Source: Verrucomicrobiota bacterium
GTDB taxonomy: Bacteria > Verrucomicrobiota > Verrucomicrobiia > Opitutales > Opitutaceae
Direction: 5' to 3'
Assembly: GCA_030605125.1 (NCBI GenBank)
Contig: JAUWBD010000034.1
Coordinates: forward strand, 1-33,101
Length of the DNA stretch: 33,101 nt
The translations under genes were made by a program, and so were the position numbers. Below, piece after piece: positions 18,493 to 25,693 of the stretch (the stretch's first letter is position 1; every line of letters begins with the position of its first letter). A model generated the notes under the pieces. It had not been told where the DNA came from. It did no database searches and was given only the letters and a program-made list of their open reading frames with translations.

Positions 18493-19134
18493 TCACCCGC
18501 GCGACCTGACCGCCAAGCTGCGCAACACCTCGCGCCACTCGCGGCTGCGCTCGGTCAAGACCAGCACCGGCTCGTCCTCGCGCGGACTCACCCGCTGCAC
18601 CGTGTAGTCGATGATCCGCCAGCGGCCGTCCGCCCCCTGCAACAGGGTGCAGCTGTGGTGAAAAGTCGCGCCCTCGCCGCGCCGATAAAAGTCGAACACC
18701 GCCTCGAAGGGCTGGTCCGCATGGCCGCGCCAACGCACGCTCAAATCGCGCTCCACCGCCTCCACGGCGCGCAGCCGCGCCCGCAGGCCCTCCGTCACCA
18801 GCGCCGGATCCACCCCGGCTGGCACCGGCGGATTCGCGGGCTGGTAATGCTCGGACGGCAGACATAGCTCCACGCCGACCGGCAACATCGGGTCGGGCCG
18901 CGGCGCGGGTGCGAAGGCCGCGTGCGGCGGCAGCGCCTCGCGCTCGGCCGGACGCGGGGGGCTCCCGCCCCCCGCGTCGATCGAGTGGCCATTCTCGCTC
19001 TCGCCCAACCGGGCGGGGCGGGAGCCCCACCCCTCCCACGGCCCGCGCAACAAGGGCGCGAGGGCGAGCGCCGCCGCCAAGGCTGCTGCTGCGGCGACGA
19101 CTGCGGTGCGAAAACGGGGCGAAGATGGTTTCAT
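18493..19134 (-). CDS. Secreted or membrane-anchored protein with REP-derived insert
   Basis: A 213-aa protein of unknown function. An N-terminal signal anchor or signal peptide (MKPSSPRFRTAVVAAAAALA and following AALALAPLL) is followed by a linker whose coding DNA contains two REP hairpins (WEGWGSRPARLG...GGGSPPRPAE, residues about 33-64). The C-terminal part (about 95-210) contains alternating strands and a helix (LRAVEAVERDLSVRWRGHAD, FEAVFDFYRRGEGATFHHSC, GRWRIIDYTVQRVSP), which resembles an NTF2-like or lipoprotein stress-type fold, but this is a guess. The ATG stands 1 nt after the G8-protein stop codon, so the two genes are translated from one mRNA and probably work together. Confidence 0.7.
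   Translation of the reverse strand: MKPSSPRFRTAVVAAAAALAAALALAPLLRGPWEGWGSRPARLGESENGHSIDAGGGSPPRPAEREALPPHAAFAPAPRPDPMLPVGVELCLPSEHYQPANPPVPAGVDPALVTEGLRARLRAVEAVERDLSVRWRGHADQPFEAVFDFYRRGEGATFHHSCTLLQGADGRWRIIDYTVQRVSPREDEPVLVLTERSREWREVLRSLAVRSRG
18951..19037. repeat. REP inverted pair inside a coding sequence
   Basis: The forward copy has a perfect 12-bp stem GACGCGGGGGGC / GCCCCCCGCGTC with TCCC loop (18951-18978). A reversed degenerate copy (GGGCGGGGCGGGAGCCCC) is at 19007-19037. Both lie in frame within the linker of the 213-aa protein gene. Confidence 0.8.
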
Positions 19135-19135
19135 C

Positions 19136-21457
19136 TCACAGCACCGTGATCGTGAAGGTGTGCGGCGTGGACTCGAGGTTGCCCGCCGAATCTTGCGCCT
19201 GCGCGGTGATGGTGCGCGAGCCGGCGCCGATGTTGGTCAGCGTGACGCGCCAGCGGCTGAAGTTGTTCTCCAGCGAGGTCGCGTTGACGCCGTTCACACG
19301 CACCCAGGAGATCGTGCCGTCGTCGATGCAGGTGCCCTCGAGCACGAGGTTGCCCGAGCCGTCGCGCGAGACGCTCAGGCCGCCGGGGTTGGCGCCGAGG
19401 CTCGTCACCGTGGTGGCGGGACGCGTGGTGTCGGTGAAGGTCGCGGCGGTGAAGGCCGTGTGGTTGGTCGTCGTGGCGCGGCGCGTGGACGTGAGCGTGA
19501 GCTCGGAGTCGGTGCCGTAGCTGAGGCCGTCGCCCGCGGCGACGTCCACGTGCTTCACCTTGGCGGCGGAGTTGGAGCCGTAGCGATTGTTGATCCAGAG
19601 GAAGCCGGCCTTGCCCTTCGGCGCGGCATCGTCGCGCACGCGGATGAAGCCGCCCGGATAATCCTCGCTGAAGTTGGTGAAGGTGACCGCGGGCGCGACG
19701 TCCCAGGAGAAGTTGGGGAAGTTCCAGGCGGCGGTCACCTGGGTGAGCGTGGCGCCGAGGAAGTTGACGTTCGCGCCGGCGGGCTCGAGGTCGAAGCCGT
19801 TGGTCGTGGCCCCCTGGAGCGAGAGGTTGGTGAAGGTGATGTGCGAGGCCTGGTTGTTGCCGGCGTCGTAGTTGGACATGATGTCCACGCCGTAGTTGCT
19901 GTTCCGGCTCACGAAGCCCTCCACGAGCATGCCGTCGGACTTCACGCTGATCGGGTAGTGGGAACTCCACGACACGTTGTTGCGGATGCGGGAGGGCGCG
20001 CTGTTGGTCCAGAGGCCGCCGCGAAACATGTAGGCCCAGGTCTTCTGCGCGTGGGCGATGTTGTCGTCGAAGCGGAAGATGCGGATGTCGCGCAGCACGG
20101 TGTTGGTCTCGCTGCCGTCCTCGCGGAGCATGGGCACGGAGAGGGTGGTGGCGGAGCTGTAAACGGTGCTGTAGTAGCGGGTGACCTTGCGCACGTCGTA
20201 GAAGAAGCCGAAGCGGTCGCTCTCGGCGGCGACGTTGCGGGTGAAGGCGTTTCGGCCGTTGGCCCACCAGAAGCCGAAGCCCTCGCCGTTCAGGTAGCTG
20301 AGCGCCTCGTTGGGCGCGTTGGCTCCGGTGATGGTGAGCACGGAGAGGTTCTTGTCGAAGTGGGTGTAGGTCTCGGTGCCGTCCTCGAGGAAGAAGCCGC
20401 TGGTGAAGCCGCGGAAGCCGACGTTGTTGCGCAGCACGACGTGGTGGGTGCGGTGCACGACGTAGAACTTGTTGTGCGAATCGGTCACCGAGCAGCCCTC
20501 GATCATGAGGCCGCGGGCGGTCTTGCCGGCCATGTGGACGTGCACGGGGTAGCGGCCGAGCACGCCCTCCTTGCCGAGGCCGTCGAAACGCGCGAAGGCG
20601 AGCGAGCCGCGGGAGTGGGCGTTGAACATGGTGTGGCCGCGCTTGTCGCTCGAGGAGCGGTCGGCGGAGGTGACAACGACGGTGCGGGTGAGGTTGGCGA
20701 CCTCGGGGAAGTAACCGCCGTGGCTCTGGTGCGAGTAGGTGAGGCCGGAGTTGAGCGTGAGGGTGCGGGTGGAGGTGTTGATCGCGGTGATGGTGCGCGT
20801 CTCGCTCTCGGGCGTCATCGAATTGCGGTAGCTCGGGGGATCGTCGGCGAAGTTGCTCTTGCTGTTGCGGGAGGCGACGACGAGGACCTCGTCGCCGACG
20901 GCCCAGTCGTTGATCGAGTCGGCCACGGTGATCGAGGTGGCGCCGGCGTTGGCGTTGGCGGTGAGGCGCGTCCAGGGGTTGGCGAGGGTGGCGCCCTGCA
21001 TGACCCAGCGGCCGCCGTTGCAGAAGAGCGCGGGGTGGTCGGCGACGGTCTGGCCGGAGAGGGCGGCGAGGCGGATGGTGGCGGTGTAGGAGCGCGGGAT
21101 CGGGGCGCCGGGCTCGCCGACGATGAGCGTGCCGGTATCGGGCGAGCCGGGCAGGGTGTCGGGCCCGACGGTGAGCACGCCGACGGTGAGGTGGGTGTTG
21201 CCGGTGGTGCGGAACCTGAGGGTGCCACGGATTTTCACCGTCTTTAGCGCGGCGGTGGAGGTGCTGTCGTAGGTGACTAGGCGGCCGGCGGGGATGACGA
21301 CATCGTCGCCCGCGGCGGGGGCGCCGGCGGGCGACCAGGTGGCGGAGGCGGTCCAGTTGCCGTCGGCGACGGCGGTCTTGAGGGCGGCGAGCGCGGCGGG
21401 GCTGAGGCAGGCGGACGCGAGGAGCGCGCCCGCGAGGAGGCGGAGCGGGGTGGGCAT
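19136..21457 (-). CDS. Secreted G8-domain and beta-helix protein
   Basis: A 773-aa exported protein. The signal peptide is MPTPLRLLAGALLASACLSP followed by AALA. The G8 domain at about residues 25-160 shows DGNWTASATWSPAGAPAAGD, DVVIPAGRLVTYD and the conserved-glycine strands GTLRFRTTGN and GTLIVGEPG. A right-handed beta-helix follows (about 230-640; MIEGCSVTDSHNKFYVVHRT, VVLRNNVGFRGFTSGFFLED). A C-terminal Ig/Fn3-like domain (about 680-773) ends in FTITVL. The same G8 plus beta-helix layout occurs in animal CEMIP and polyductin. In bacteria such proteins are presumed glycan-binding or -degrading; no enzyme activity can be assigned. The ATG at 21457 was chosen because the signal peptide begins there. 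A box lies 121 nt upstream, and a four-run C-tract abuts the start. Confidence 0.85.
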   Translation of the reverse strand: MPTPLRLLAGALLASACLSPAALAALKTAVADGNWTASATWSPAGAPAAGDDVVIPAGRLVTYDSTSTAALKTVKIRGTLRFRTTGNTHLTVGVLTVGPDTLPGSPDTGTLIVGEPGAPIPRSYTATIRLAALSGQTVADHPALFCNGGRWVMQGATLANPWTRLTANANAGATSITVADSINDWAVGDEVLVVASRNSKSNFADDPPSYRNSMTPESETRTITAINTSTRTLTLNSGLTYSHQSHGGYFPEVANLTRTVVVTSADRSSSDKRGHTMFNAHSRGSLAFARFDGLGKEGVLGRYPVHVHMAGKTARGLMIEGCSVTDSHNKFYVVHRTHHVVLRNNVGFRGFTSGFFLEDGTETYTHFDKNLSVLTITGANAPNEALSYLNGEGFGFWWANGRNAFTRNVAAESDRFGFFYDVRKVTRYYSTVYSSATTLSVPMLREDGSETNTVLRDIRIFRFDDNIAHAQKTWAYMFRGGLWTNSAPSRIRNNVSWSSHYPISVKSDGMLVEGFVSRNSNYGVDIMSNYDAGNNQASHITFTNLSLQGATTNGFDLEPAGANVNFLGATLTQVTAAWNFPNFSWDVAPAVTFTNFSEDYPGGFIRVRDDAAPKGKAGFLWINNRYGSNSAAKVKHVDVAAGDGLSYGTDSELTLTSTRRATTTNHTAFTAATFTDTTRPATTVTSLGANPGGLSVSRDGSGNLVLEGTCIDDGTISWVRVNGVNATSLENNFSRWRVTLTNIGAGSRTITAQAQDSAGNLESTPHTFTITVL

Positions 21458-21484
21458 GGGGTTTGGGGGATGGGGTTGCGGGGG
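21458..21484 (+). promoter_or_regulatory. G-quadruplex-like tract abutting the G8 start codon
   Basis: Four runs of 4-5 G with short spacers on the plus strand. The mRNA of the G8 gene is therefore C-rich right up to the ATG and lacks any Shine-Dalgarno sequence. The same arrangement precedes the glycosidase gene at 25516. Confidence 0.5.
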
Positions 21485-21578
21485 AACGAGCAGGGCGACG
21501 CACGCGGTCTCGCGACCGAGGGGAGGCGTCGTGCCGGGGAGGGATGCGGGCGCGAGCGGCCGGCGCGAACCCGACGCG

Positions 21579-21593
21579 AGGCACATTGTTGCA
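21579..21593 (-). promoter_or_regulatory. CGCAACAATGTGCGC box, G8 gene
   Basis: On the minus strand TGCAACAATGTGCCT, 121 nt before the G8 start. The distance is longer than for most copies and similar to that of the glycosidase gene (112 nt). Confidence 0.6.
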
Positions 21594-21639
21594 CGCGGGC
21601 GGATTCGTAGTTTTATGACGGATACGCGGGCGGAAACGT

Positions 21640-21711
21640 GGAGCGACGGGGCTCCCCCCCCGTGGATTTGGGGAATGGGCCCACCCGCCGGGGCGGGAGC
21701 CCCGTCGCTCC
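21640..21711. repeat. REP inverted pair (two subtype 1 copies)
   Basis: Forward GAGCGACGGGGC-type copy at 21640-21670 with an eroded right arm (CCCCCCCCGTGG) and a reversed copy at 21680-21711. It lies 60 nt beyond the PEP-CTERM stop codon. It is the only pair made of the same subtype twice. Confidence 0.8.
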
Positions 21712-21771
21712 AAACGCAACACGCCGCGTCCGGTGAGGAACGCGGCGGAGAAACGGGAAGCTATCGGCGAA

Positions 21772-22905
21772 TCAGCGGCGGCGACGGCGGGTGGCCGCGA
21801 AGCCGACGGCGCCGAGACCGGCGAGCGCGGCGAAGGCGGAGGGCTCGGGGATCACCGAAATCACGCCGGTGGAATAGAGGGAGCTGGTATCCCACTGCAG
21901 GCCGCCGGACAGGCTGGGCAACGAAACCGACGAGAAGGTGCCGGAGAGATCGCCGTCGAAGAGGTTGAACGAATCGCCGGCGTTGAAGCTGTGCGTGCCG
22001 GTGACGTTGAGCGTGCCGGCGAAAAAGAGCGCATTGGCGCCGGCGTCGATGCGGCCGAAGCTCGCCAAGCTGGAGATGCCGAGATTGAGCGTCTGGCCCG
22101 AGGCAAAAGTGGTGCTGGCGCCGCTCAGGGTAAGCGTGCCGGTGCCGAGCGAGAGCGTGCTGGAGCCGGAGATGGAGAGAGAGCCGAGGGTATCGGCGTT
22201 GTTGTTCAGGTTGAGGTGACCGCCGGAGAGCGTGACCGCGGTGCTGTTGTTGATCTGGTTGGCGTTGATGTGACGCACCTCGCCACCGCTGATGGTCAGG
22301 GTGGAGCCGCTGATGGCGTCGAGGCCGGCGGTCTTGGAGAGCTCGAGACGTCCTGCAGAAACCGTGGTGCCGGCGGTGTAGGTGTTGGCGGCGGTGCCGG
22401 AGAGGATCAGGACGCCGGTGGAGGTTTTGTTTAGCGCGGTGGCGCGGGTGCCGGACTGGTCAACGACGATCGAGGAGATGGTGAGACTTGCCGAGCCGGT
22501 GCCTGAGAGGGTCAGGGTGTTAATGGCGTTGGTGCCGCGCGCGTGGAGGTTGGTCGAGATCGTGTTTCCGGAGGCAGACGAGCTGTTGTTGAGAATCGTG
22601 GCGACACGCAGGCCTCCCGTCGCGCCGCCGGGGATGAAATCGTAGCTACCGGCGGTGTTGGTAAGCTCGAACGTCGATACGTCACGGGTGGTGTTGCCCA
22701 TGCTCACCGAGCCGGGGCGGTTGGAGCCGTCGCCGAATTGCACCGCGGTGTTGTTCGCCGGGACGGCGGCCGGGTTCCAGTTGCCCGCGGCGCCCCACGC
22801 CCCGGTGGCAAGTGCGTTGGTCCAGATGGCCTGGGCGTTGGCGACGGAGGCGAGGGTCGCGGCGAAGGCGGCCGAGGCGGCGATGAAGCGGGGGGTAGGT
22901 TTCAT
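21772..22905 (-). CDS. PEP-CTERM protein with autotransporter-type strand repeats
   Basis: A 377-aa surface protein. The signal peptide MKPTPRFIAASAAFAATLAS (then VANAQA) is followed by a long Ser/Thr/Gly/Asn-rich beta-solenoid. It includes the pattern STGVLILSGTAANTYTAGTT with VSAGRLELSK, the PATR (autotransporter-associated beta-strand) repeat signature. The C terminus is a complete PEP-CTERM sorting signal: VIPEPSAFAALAGLGAVGFA plus ATRRRRR, that is the P-E-P motif, a hydrophobic helix and a basic tail. An exosortase (EpsH/XrtA type) is expected to cleave and anchor it; none is in this window. It likely belongs to the cell surface or exopolysaccharide matrix. The box 65 nt upstream is the exact consensus and is divergent with that of the next prepilin gene. 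Confidence 0.92.
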   Translation of the reverse strand: MKPTPRFIAASAAFAATLASVANAQAIWTNALATGAWGAAGNWNPAAVPANNTAVQFGDGSNRPGSVSMGNTTRDVSTFELTNTAGSYDFIPGGATGGLRVATILNNSSSASGNTISTNLHARGTNAINTLTLSGTGSASLTISSIVVDQSGTRATALNKTSTGVLILSGTAANTYTAGTTVSAGRLELSKTAGLDAISGSTLTISGGEVRHINANQINNSTAVTLSGGHLNLNNNADTLGSLSISGSSTLSLGTGTLTLSGASTTFASGQTLNLGISSLASFGRIDAGANALFFAGTLNVTGTHSFNAGDSFNLFDGDLSGTFSSVSLPSLSGGLQWDTSSLYSTGVISVIPEPSAFAALAGLGAVGFAATRRRRR

Positions 22906-22970
22906 GGATGATTTGTTGAGGATCAGGTCCGCATAAAACCCTCCCCCACCCCCGCCTCAACGGACCTGCC

Positions 22971-22985
22971 GCGCACATTGTTGCG
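22971..22985 (-). promoter_or_regulatory. CGCAACAATGTGCGC box, PEP-CTERM gene
   Basis: Exact consensus on the minus strand, 65 nt before the start at 22905. Confidence 0.75.
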
Positions 22986-23009
22986 TCGTTGCGTCGAGGG
23001 GCGGCGGCG

Positions 23010-23024
23010 GACAACAATGTGCGA
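23010..23024 (+). promoter_or_regulatory. CGCAACAATGTGCGC box, second prepilin gene
   Basis: GACAACAATGTGCGA, 49 nt before the ATG at 23074. It is divergent with the box at 22971, the same layout as at 7700-7740. Confidence 0.7.
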
Positions 23025-23073
23025 AAGCCCCGAATAGCGGCCCTCCCCCGATCCGCGGATTATCGCTGCCGTT

Positions 23074-23736
23074 ATGACCCCACCCCTCCCCGTTCCCGCG
23101 CGGAAAGCTCGCCGCGCTTTTACCCTGATCGAGCTTCTCACGGTGATCGCCATCATCGGCATCCTCGCCGCCATCCTGATCCCCGTCGCGGGCCGCGTGC
23201 GCGCCCAGGCCCGCGCCTCCCAGTGCGCCTCCAATCTGCGTCAGGTGCACATGGCGATCGCGCTCTACACCGACGAAAACAAGGGCCGCCTGCCGGGCGG
23301 CATCAACGACCGCCCCAACACCAGCGTGGCCGGCAAGGAGATCTTCCGCCGCATCGTGCCGCAATACGTCGCCTCCAATCGCGGCGATACCTACGGCGTC
23401 TCGCGCGACAAAAACTTCGTGCTCCAGTGCCCCGGGGCGACCTTCCCCGGCGCGCACGTGGACGAAGGCAGCTACGGCGCGAACTACAACATGCGCGTGG
23501 CGGCCGTGGGCGGCACCGCGGTGCTAAACAATGTGCGCCAGATCACCGCGCCGAGCCGCATGCTGCTCGCAGGCGACCGCGTCGTCATCAACTCCGAGTG
23601 GTTGACCGAGGTCGGCTCTTGGGCGCTGCCGGAGTTTCGTCACAACAACACCCTCAAGACGGTGTTCTTCGACGGCAGCGTGAAGACGCTCACGAGCACC
23701 GACCTCTCCACCAACGAGCTTTTCCGCGTGCAGTAA
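23074..23736 (+). CDS. Prepilin-like protein, H-X9-DG class
   Basis: A 220-aa pseudopilin-like protein. The leader MTPPLPVPARKARRA ends in Ala15, followed by FTLIELLTVIAIIGILAAIL with Glu at +5 (Glu20). Ala instead of Gly at the cleavage position is tolerated by some prepilin peptidases. NLRQVHMAIALYTDENKGRL and the C-terminal RHNNTLKTVFFDGSVKTLTS follow; the latter has the exact H-X9-DG spacing. It is a paralogue of the protein at 6977-7636: both share NLRQ(I/V)H, the leader architecture and the tail. The individual function is unknown. REP copies begin 8 nt after the stop codon. Confidence 0.9.
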   Translation: MTPPLPVPARKARRAFTLIELLTVIAIIGILAAILIPVAGRVRAQARASQCASNLRQVHMAIALYTDENKGRLPGGINDRPNTSVAGKEIFRRIVPQYVASNRGDTYGVSRDKNFVLQCPGATFPGAHVDEGSYGANYNMRVAAVGGTAVLNNVRQITAPSRMLLAGDRVVINSEWLTEVGSWALPEFRHNNTLKTVFFDGSVKTLTSTDLSTNELFRVQ

Positions 23737-24040
23737 GTGCGCCCGGAGCGACGGGGCTCCCGCCCCGTCGGATCGGTTTTCTCCGCGTGCTTTGGTGATC
23801 GGGGCTTGAAACAAACCGCACGAGGCAGGAGCCCCGTGCCTCCATTGTTCTCGCGGCTCACACCCGGAGCGACGGGGCCCCCGCCCCGTCGGATCGGCTT
23901 TCGCGGGCCTGCGGCCAAACTACGCCGGGTGTGAGACGCGGCGTGGTTTGGTTTACGGTGCTTTAGACAAACCCCGCGGGGCGGGAGCCCCGTGCCTCCA
24001 TCACTCGCGGCTCGCGCCCGTCGTCCTCCGAATCCGACCG
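23737..24040. other. Intergenic region made of four REP hairpins
   Basis: These 304 bp between two converging genes contain no gene. They are two tandem copies of a unit of about 121 bp (starting at 23745 and 23866), each with a forward subtype 1 and a reversed subtype 2 REP, and each ending in CTCGCGGCTC followed by a CCCG-type tail. Confidence 0.85.
23745..24000. repeat. Tandem array of two REP pairs (four hairpins)
   Basis: Copies at 23745-23776 (forward 1), 23813-23843 (reversed 2), 23866-23897 (forward 1) and 23968-24000 (reversed 2). The forward copies share the 3' extension GGATCGG. The reversed copies share ACAAACC before the stem and GCCTCCAT after it. Confidence 0.88.
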
Positions 24041-25516
24041 CTACGGATTCACCGTGAGCAACGGGCGATTCGAGGCGGTGCCGTGGTTGCGGCTGTAGAA
24101 GGCGGCGCGGCCCGTGCCGCCGGCATTGGCCACGCGGAGCGTCAGCACCTTGTCGCCGGCCAGCGCGGTGTTGACCGCGGCCGTGACGTTGAAGGTCACC
24201 GTCGCCGCGGCGGCCTGCGTGTTGGTCGCGGTGGCGTCGGTCGCGGGCCGGTTGTTCCAGGTCACACCGCCCTCGGTCCACGAATCGTCGGCGCCGTAAT
24301 AGACGCCGACGGTGATGCCGCTGTCGGCCGCGTAGCGCTTGAGGACCAGGCTGGCCGAACTGGCCGCGTTGCCCGTGTAGCCGGAGAGGTCGAACTTGAG
24401 CAGGCTGAATTTCTCGGTGGACGAGGTCTTGTAGGTTTCGAGCACCGCGTTGGAGCCGTAGTTGGTGCCGGCATTGGCCTGGTCCACGTGGCTGTCGGCG
24501 AGCGGGTTCACGGAGATCGGCGCGAGCGCGGCCTTGGGCCAGTTTTTATAGGTGTCGTAAACCGGCTGGTTCTCGACGTAGTTGGGAGACGAATACGTGC
24601 AGACGCCCGGCCAGCCGTTGCCGGGGGAGAAGCGGTAGTAGCAGGCGGTGAGCACGTGGTCATACATCCACTGGCGGTTGTCGTTGAGCAGGGCGATATA
24701 CTGCGTCGCGGTCTTGCCGTTCACCTTGAAACCCCACTCGGAGACGATGCAGGGCTTGTTGCCGAAGAGCCCGAGCGCGGAGGTCATGATCGTGCGCTGC
24801 TGCGAGACGGTGTCGGTGTAGGGGTGGAAGCCGGCGTAGTGGCAGTAGTCGAGGTAGCCCTTGTTGGAGGAGTTGCGGTAGTCCATGTATTGCTTCGTCT
24901 CCCAGGTGTTCCAGGAGCGGCTGGTGCTGGTCCAGGAGGTGTTGCGCTGCCAGGCGGTCCACGAGGCGCCGAGGATCTCCTCCTGCCCGTTGGAGGGCAC
25001 CGCGAAGGTGTCCCAGGCGGCCTTCAGCGCGCCGTTCACATAGAGCGCGGGGCCGTCGGCCGGGTTGGCGGGGTTCCAGTATTCGACGTTGTTGAGCTCG
25101 TTGAAAATCTCCCAGACGTCCACGGCGGCGAGCAGGCCGGAACGGGTCTTCAACCAGTCGAACACGCCCACGGCCTGCGCGTAGGTGGGGACGGTGCCGT
25201 TGAGGGTGTTGACGTGGAAGATGACCTTGAAGCCCTGGTTCTTCAACGAGACCGCTTGGGTGAGCGCGTTGCCGGAATTGTTGGAGGGCGTGTTCCAGTC
25301 GTGGACGTTGAACCAGACGCGCACCCAGCGCACGCCGAGGTCGTGGAGCTTGGGAATCGCGGCGCTGGTGTTGTCGGCGTAGCTGAGGTGCATGCCGTAG
25401 AATTCGTCTGGACCGACGGCGACCGCGCGTTGAGGCGCGACCGCTGCTAGAAGCGTGAAGAGGGCGACGGCGCGCAGGCCGAGGCCCGTGCACAGGGCAC
25501 GAAGGGAGGCGATCAT
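24041..25516 (-). CDS. Secreted clan-A type glycosidase with DNRLRE domain
   Basis: A 491-aa exported protein. Signal peptide at about residues 1-33 (MIASLRALCTGLGLRAVALF then TLLAAVAPQRAVA). The catalytic (beta/alpha)8 barrel spans about 38-330. The predicted acid/base is Glu140 in WEIFNELNN, the predicted nucleophile is Glu260 in CIVSEWGF, and HLSYADN, GVRWVRVWFNVHDWN and FHPYTD are further barrel-strand segments. This fits GH clan A, nearest in feel to GH39/GH5, family not certain. The C-terminal DNRLRE domain (about 345-490) contains ADSHVDQANAGTNYGSNAVL, LLKFDLSG and the final RPLLTVNP. The ATG at 25516 starts the signal peptide; the in-frame ATG at 25636 would add 40 Pro/Arg-rich residues. 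A box lies 112 nt upstream and a C-rich tract abuts the start. Confidence 0.85.
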   Translation of the reverse strand: MIASLRALCTGLGLRAVALFTLLAAVAPQRAVAVGPDEFYGMHLSYADNTSAAIPKLHDLGVRWVRVWFNVHDWNTPSNNSGNALTQAVSLKNQGFKVIFHVNTLNGTVPTYAQAVGVFDWLKTRSGLLAAVDVWEIFNELNNVEYWNPANPADGPALYVNGALKAAWDTFAVPSNGQEEILGASWTAWQRNTSWTSTSRSWNTWETKQYMDYRNSSNKGYLDYCHYAGFHPYTDTVSQQRTIMTSALGLFGNKPCIVSEWGFKVNGKTATQYIALLNDNRQWMYDHVLTACYYRFSPGNGWPGVCTYSSPNYVENQPVYDTYKNWPKAALAPISVNPLADSHVDQANAGTNYGSNAVLETYKTSSTEKFSLLKFDLSGYTGNAASSASLVLKRYAADSGITVGVYYGADDSWTEGGVTWNNRPATDATATNTQAAAATVTFNVTAAVNTALAGDKVLTLRVANAGGTGRAAFYSRNHGTASNRPLLTVNP

Positions 25517-25539
25517 GGGGTTGGGGGTGGGGGTTGGGG
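25517..25539 (+). promoter_or_regulatory. G-quadruplex-like tract abutting the glycosidase start codon
   Basis: Four runs of 4-5 G separated by TT, T and TT on the plus strand. The mRNA leader is correspondingly C-rich immediately before the ATG. Same design as before the G8 gene. Confidence 0.5.
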
Positions 25540-25628
25540 CGCGGACAACGCGGGATCGAACAAGGGCGCGGTCCCGGCCGCGTGGCCGACAAGGCTGCGC
25601 CGCCGCGTCGGGCGGCTCGACGCGCGCC

Positions 25629-25643
25629 GCTTGCACATTGTCG
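25629..25643 (-). promoter_or_regulatory. CGCAACAATGTGCGC box, glycosidase gene
   Basis: On the minus strand CGCGACAATGTGCAA, 112 nt before the glycosidase start. It also lies 50 nt from the divergent toroid B start, in the opposite orientation. The ACA-N-TGT core is symmetric, so it might serve both genes. Confidence 0.6.
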
Positions 25644-25693
25644 CGTAACGCGGGCCTTGTGCCGTCGCGCCGCCGCTCGCAGAGCTACTTCGC

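Larger units (their letters stand above)
21458..21771. other. Intergenic region before the G8 gene
   Basis: This 314-bp gap holds no credible gene. From left to right it contains a plus-strand four-run G-tract (21458-21484) touching the G8 start codon, a 15-bp box (21579-21593), a REP pair (21640-21711) and 60 bp of unremarkable sequence up to the PEP-CTERM stop codon. Confidence 0.8.

Noticed and set aside
19106-21247. A 713-codon plus-strand open frame opposite the G8 gene
   Set aside because: Repetitive Val/Gly/Ala/Glu product, no start context and complete overlap with a protein having a signal peptide and recognisable domains.
23523-23538. A partial 15-bp box (AAACAATGTGCGCC)
   Set aside because: It lies inside the second prepilin gene, in frame with normal codons (NNVR), and precedes no gene; probably chance.
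23745-24000. CRISPR array
   Set aside because: The repeats are palindromic hairpins in alternating orientation with unequal spacers and similar copies all over the region; no cas genes. They fit REP elements.
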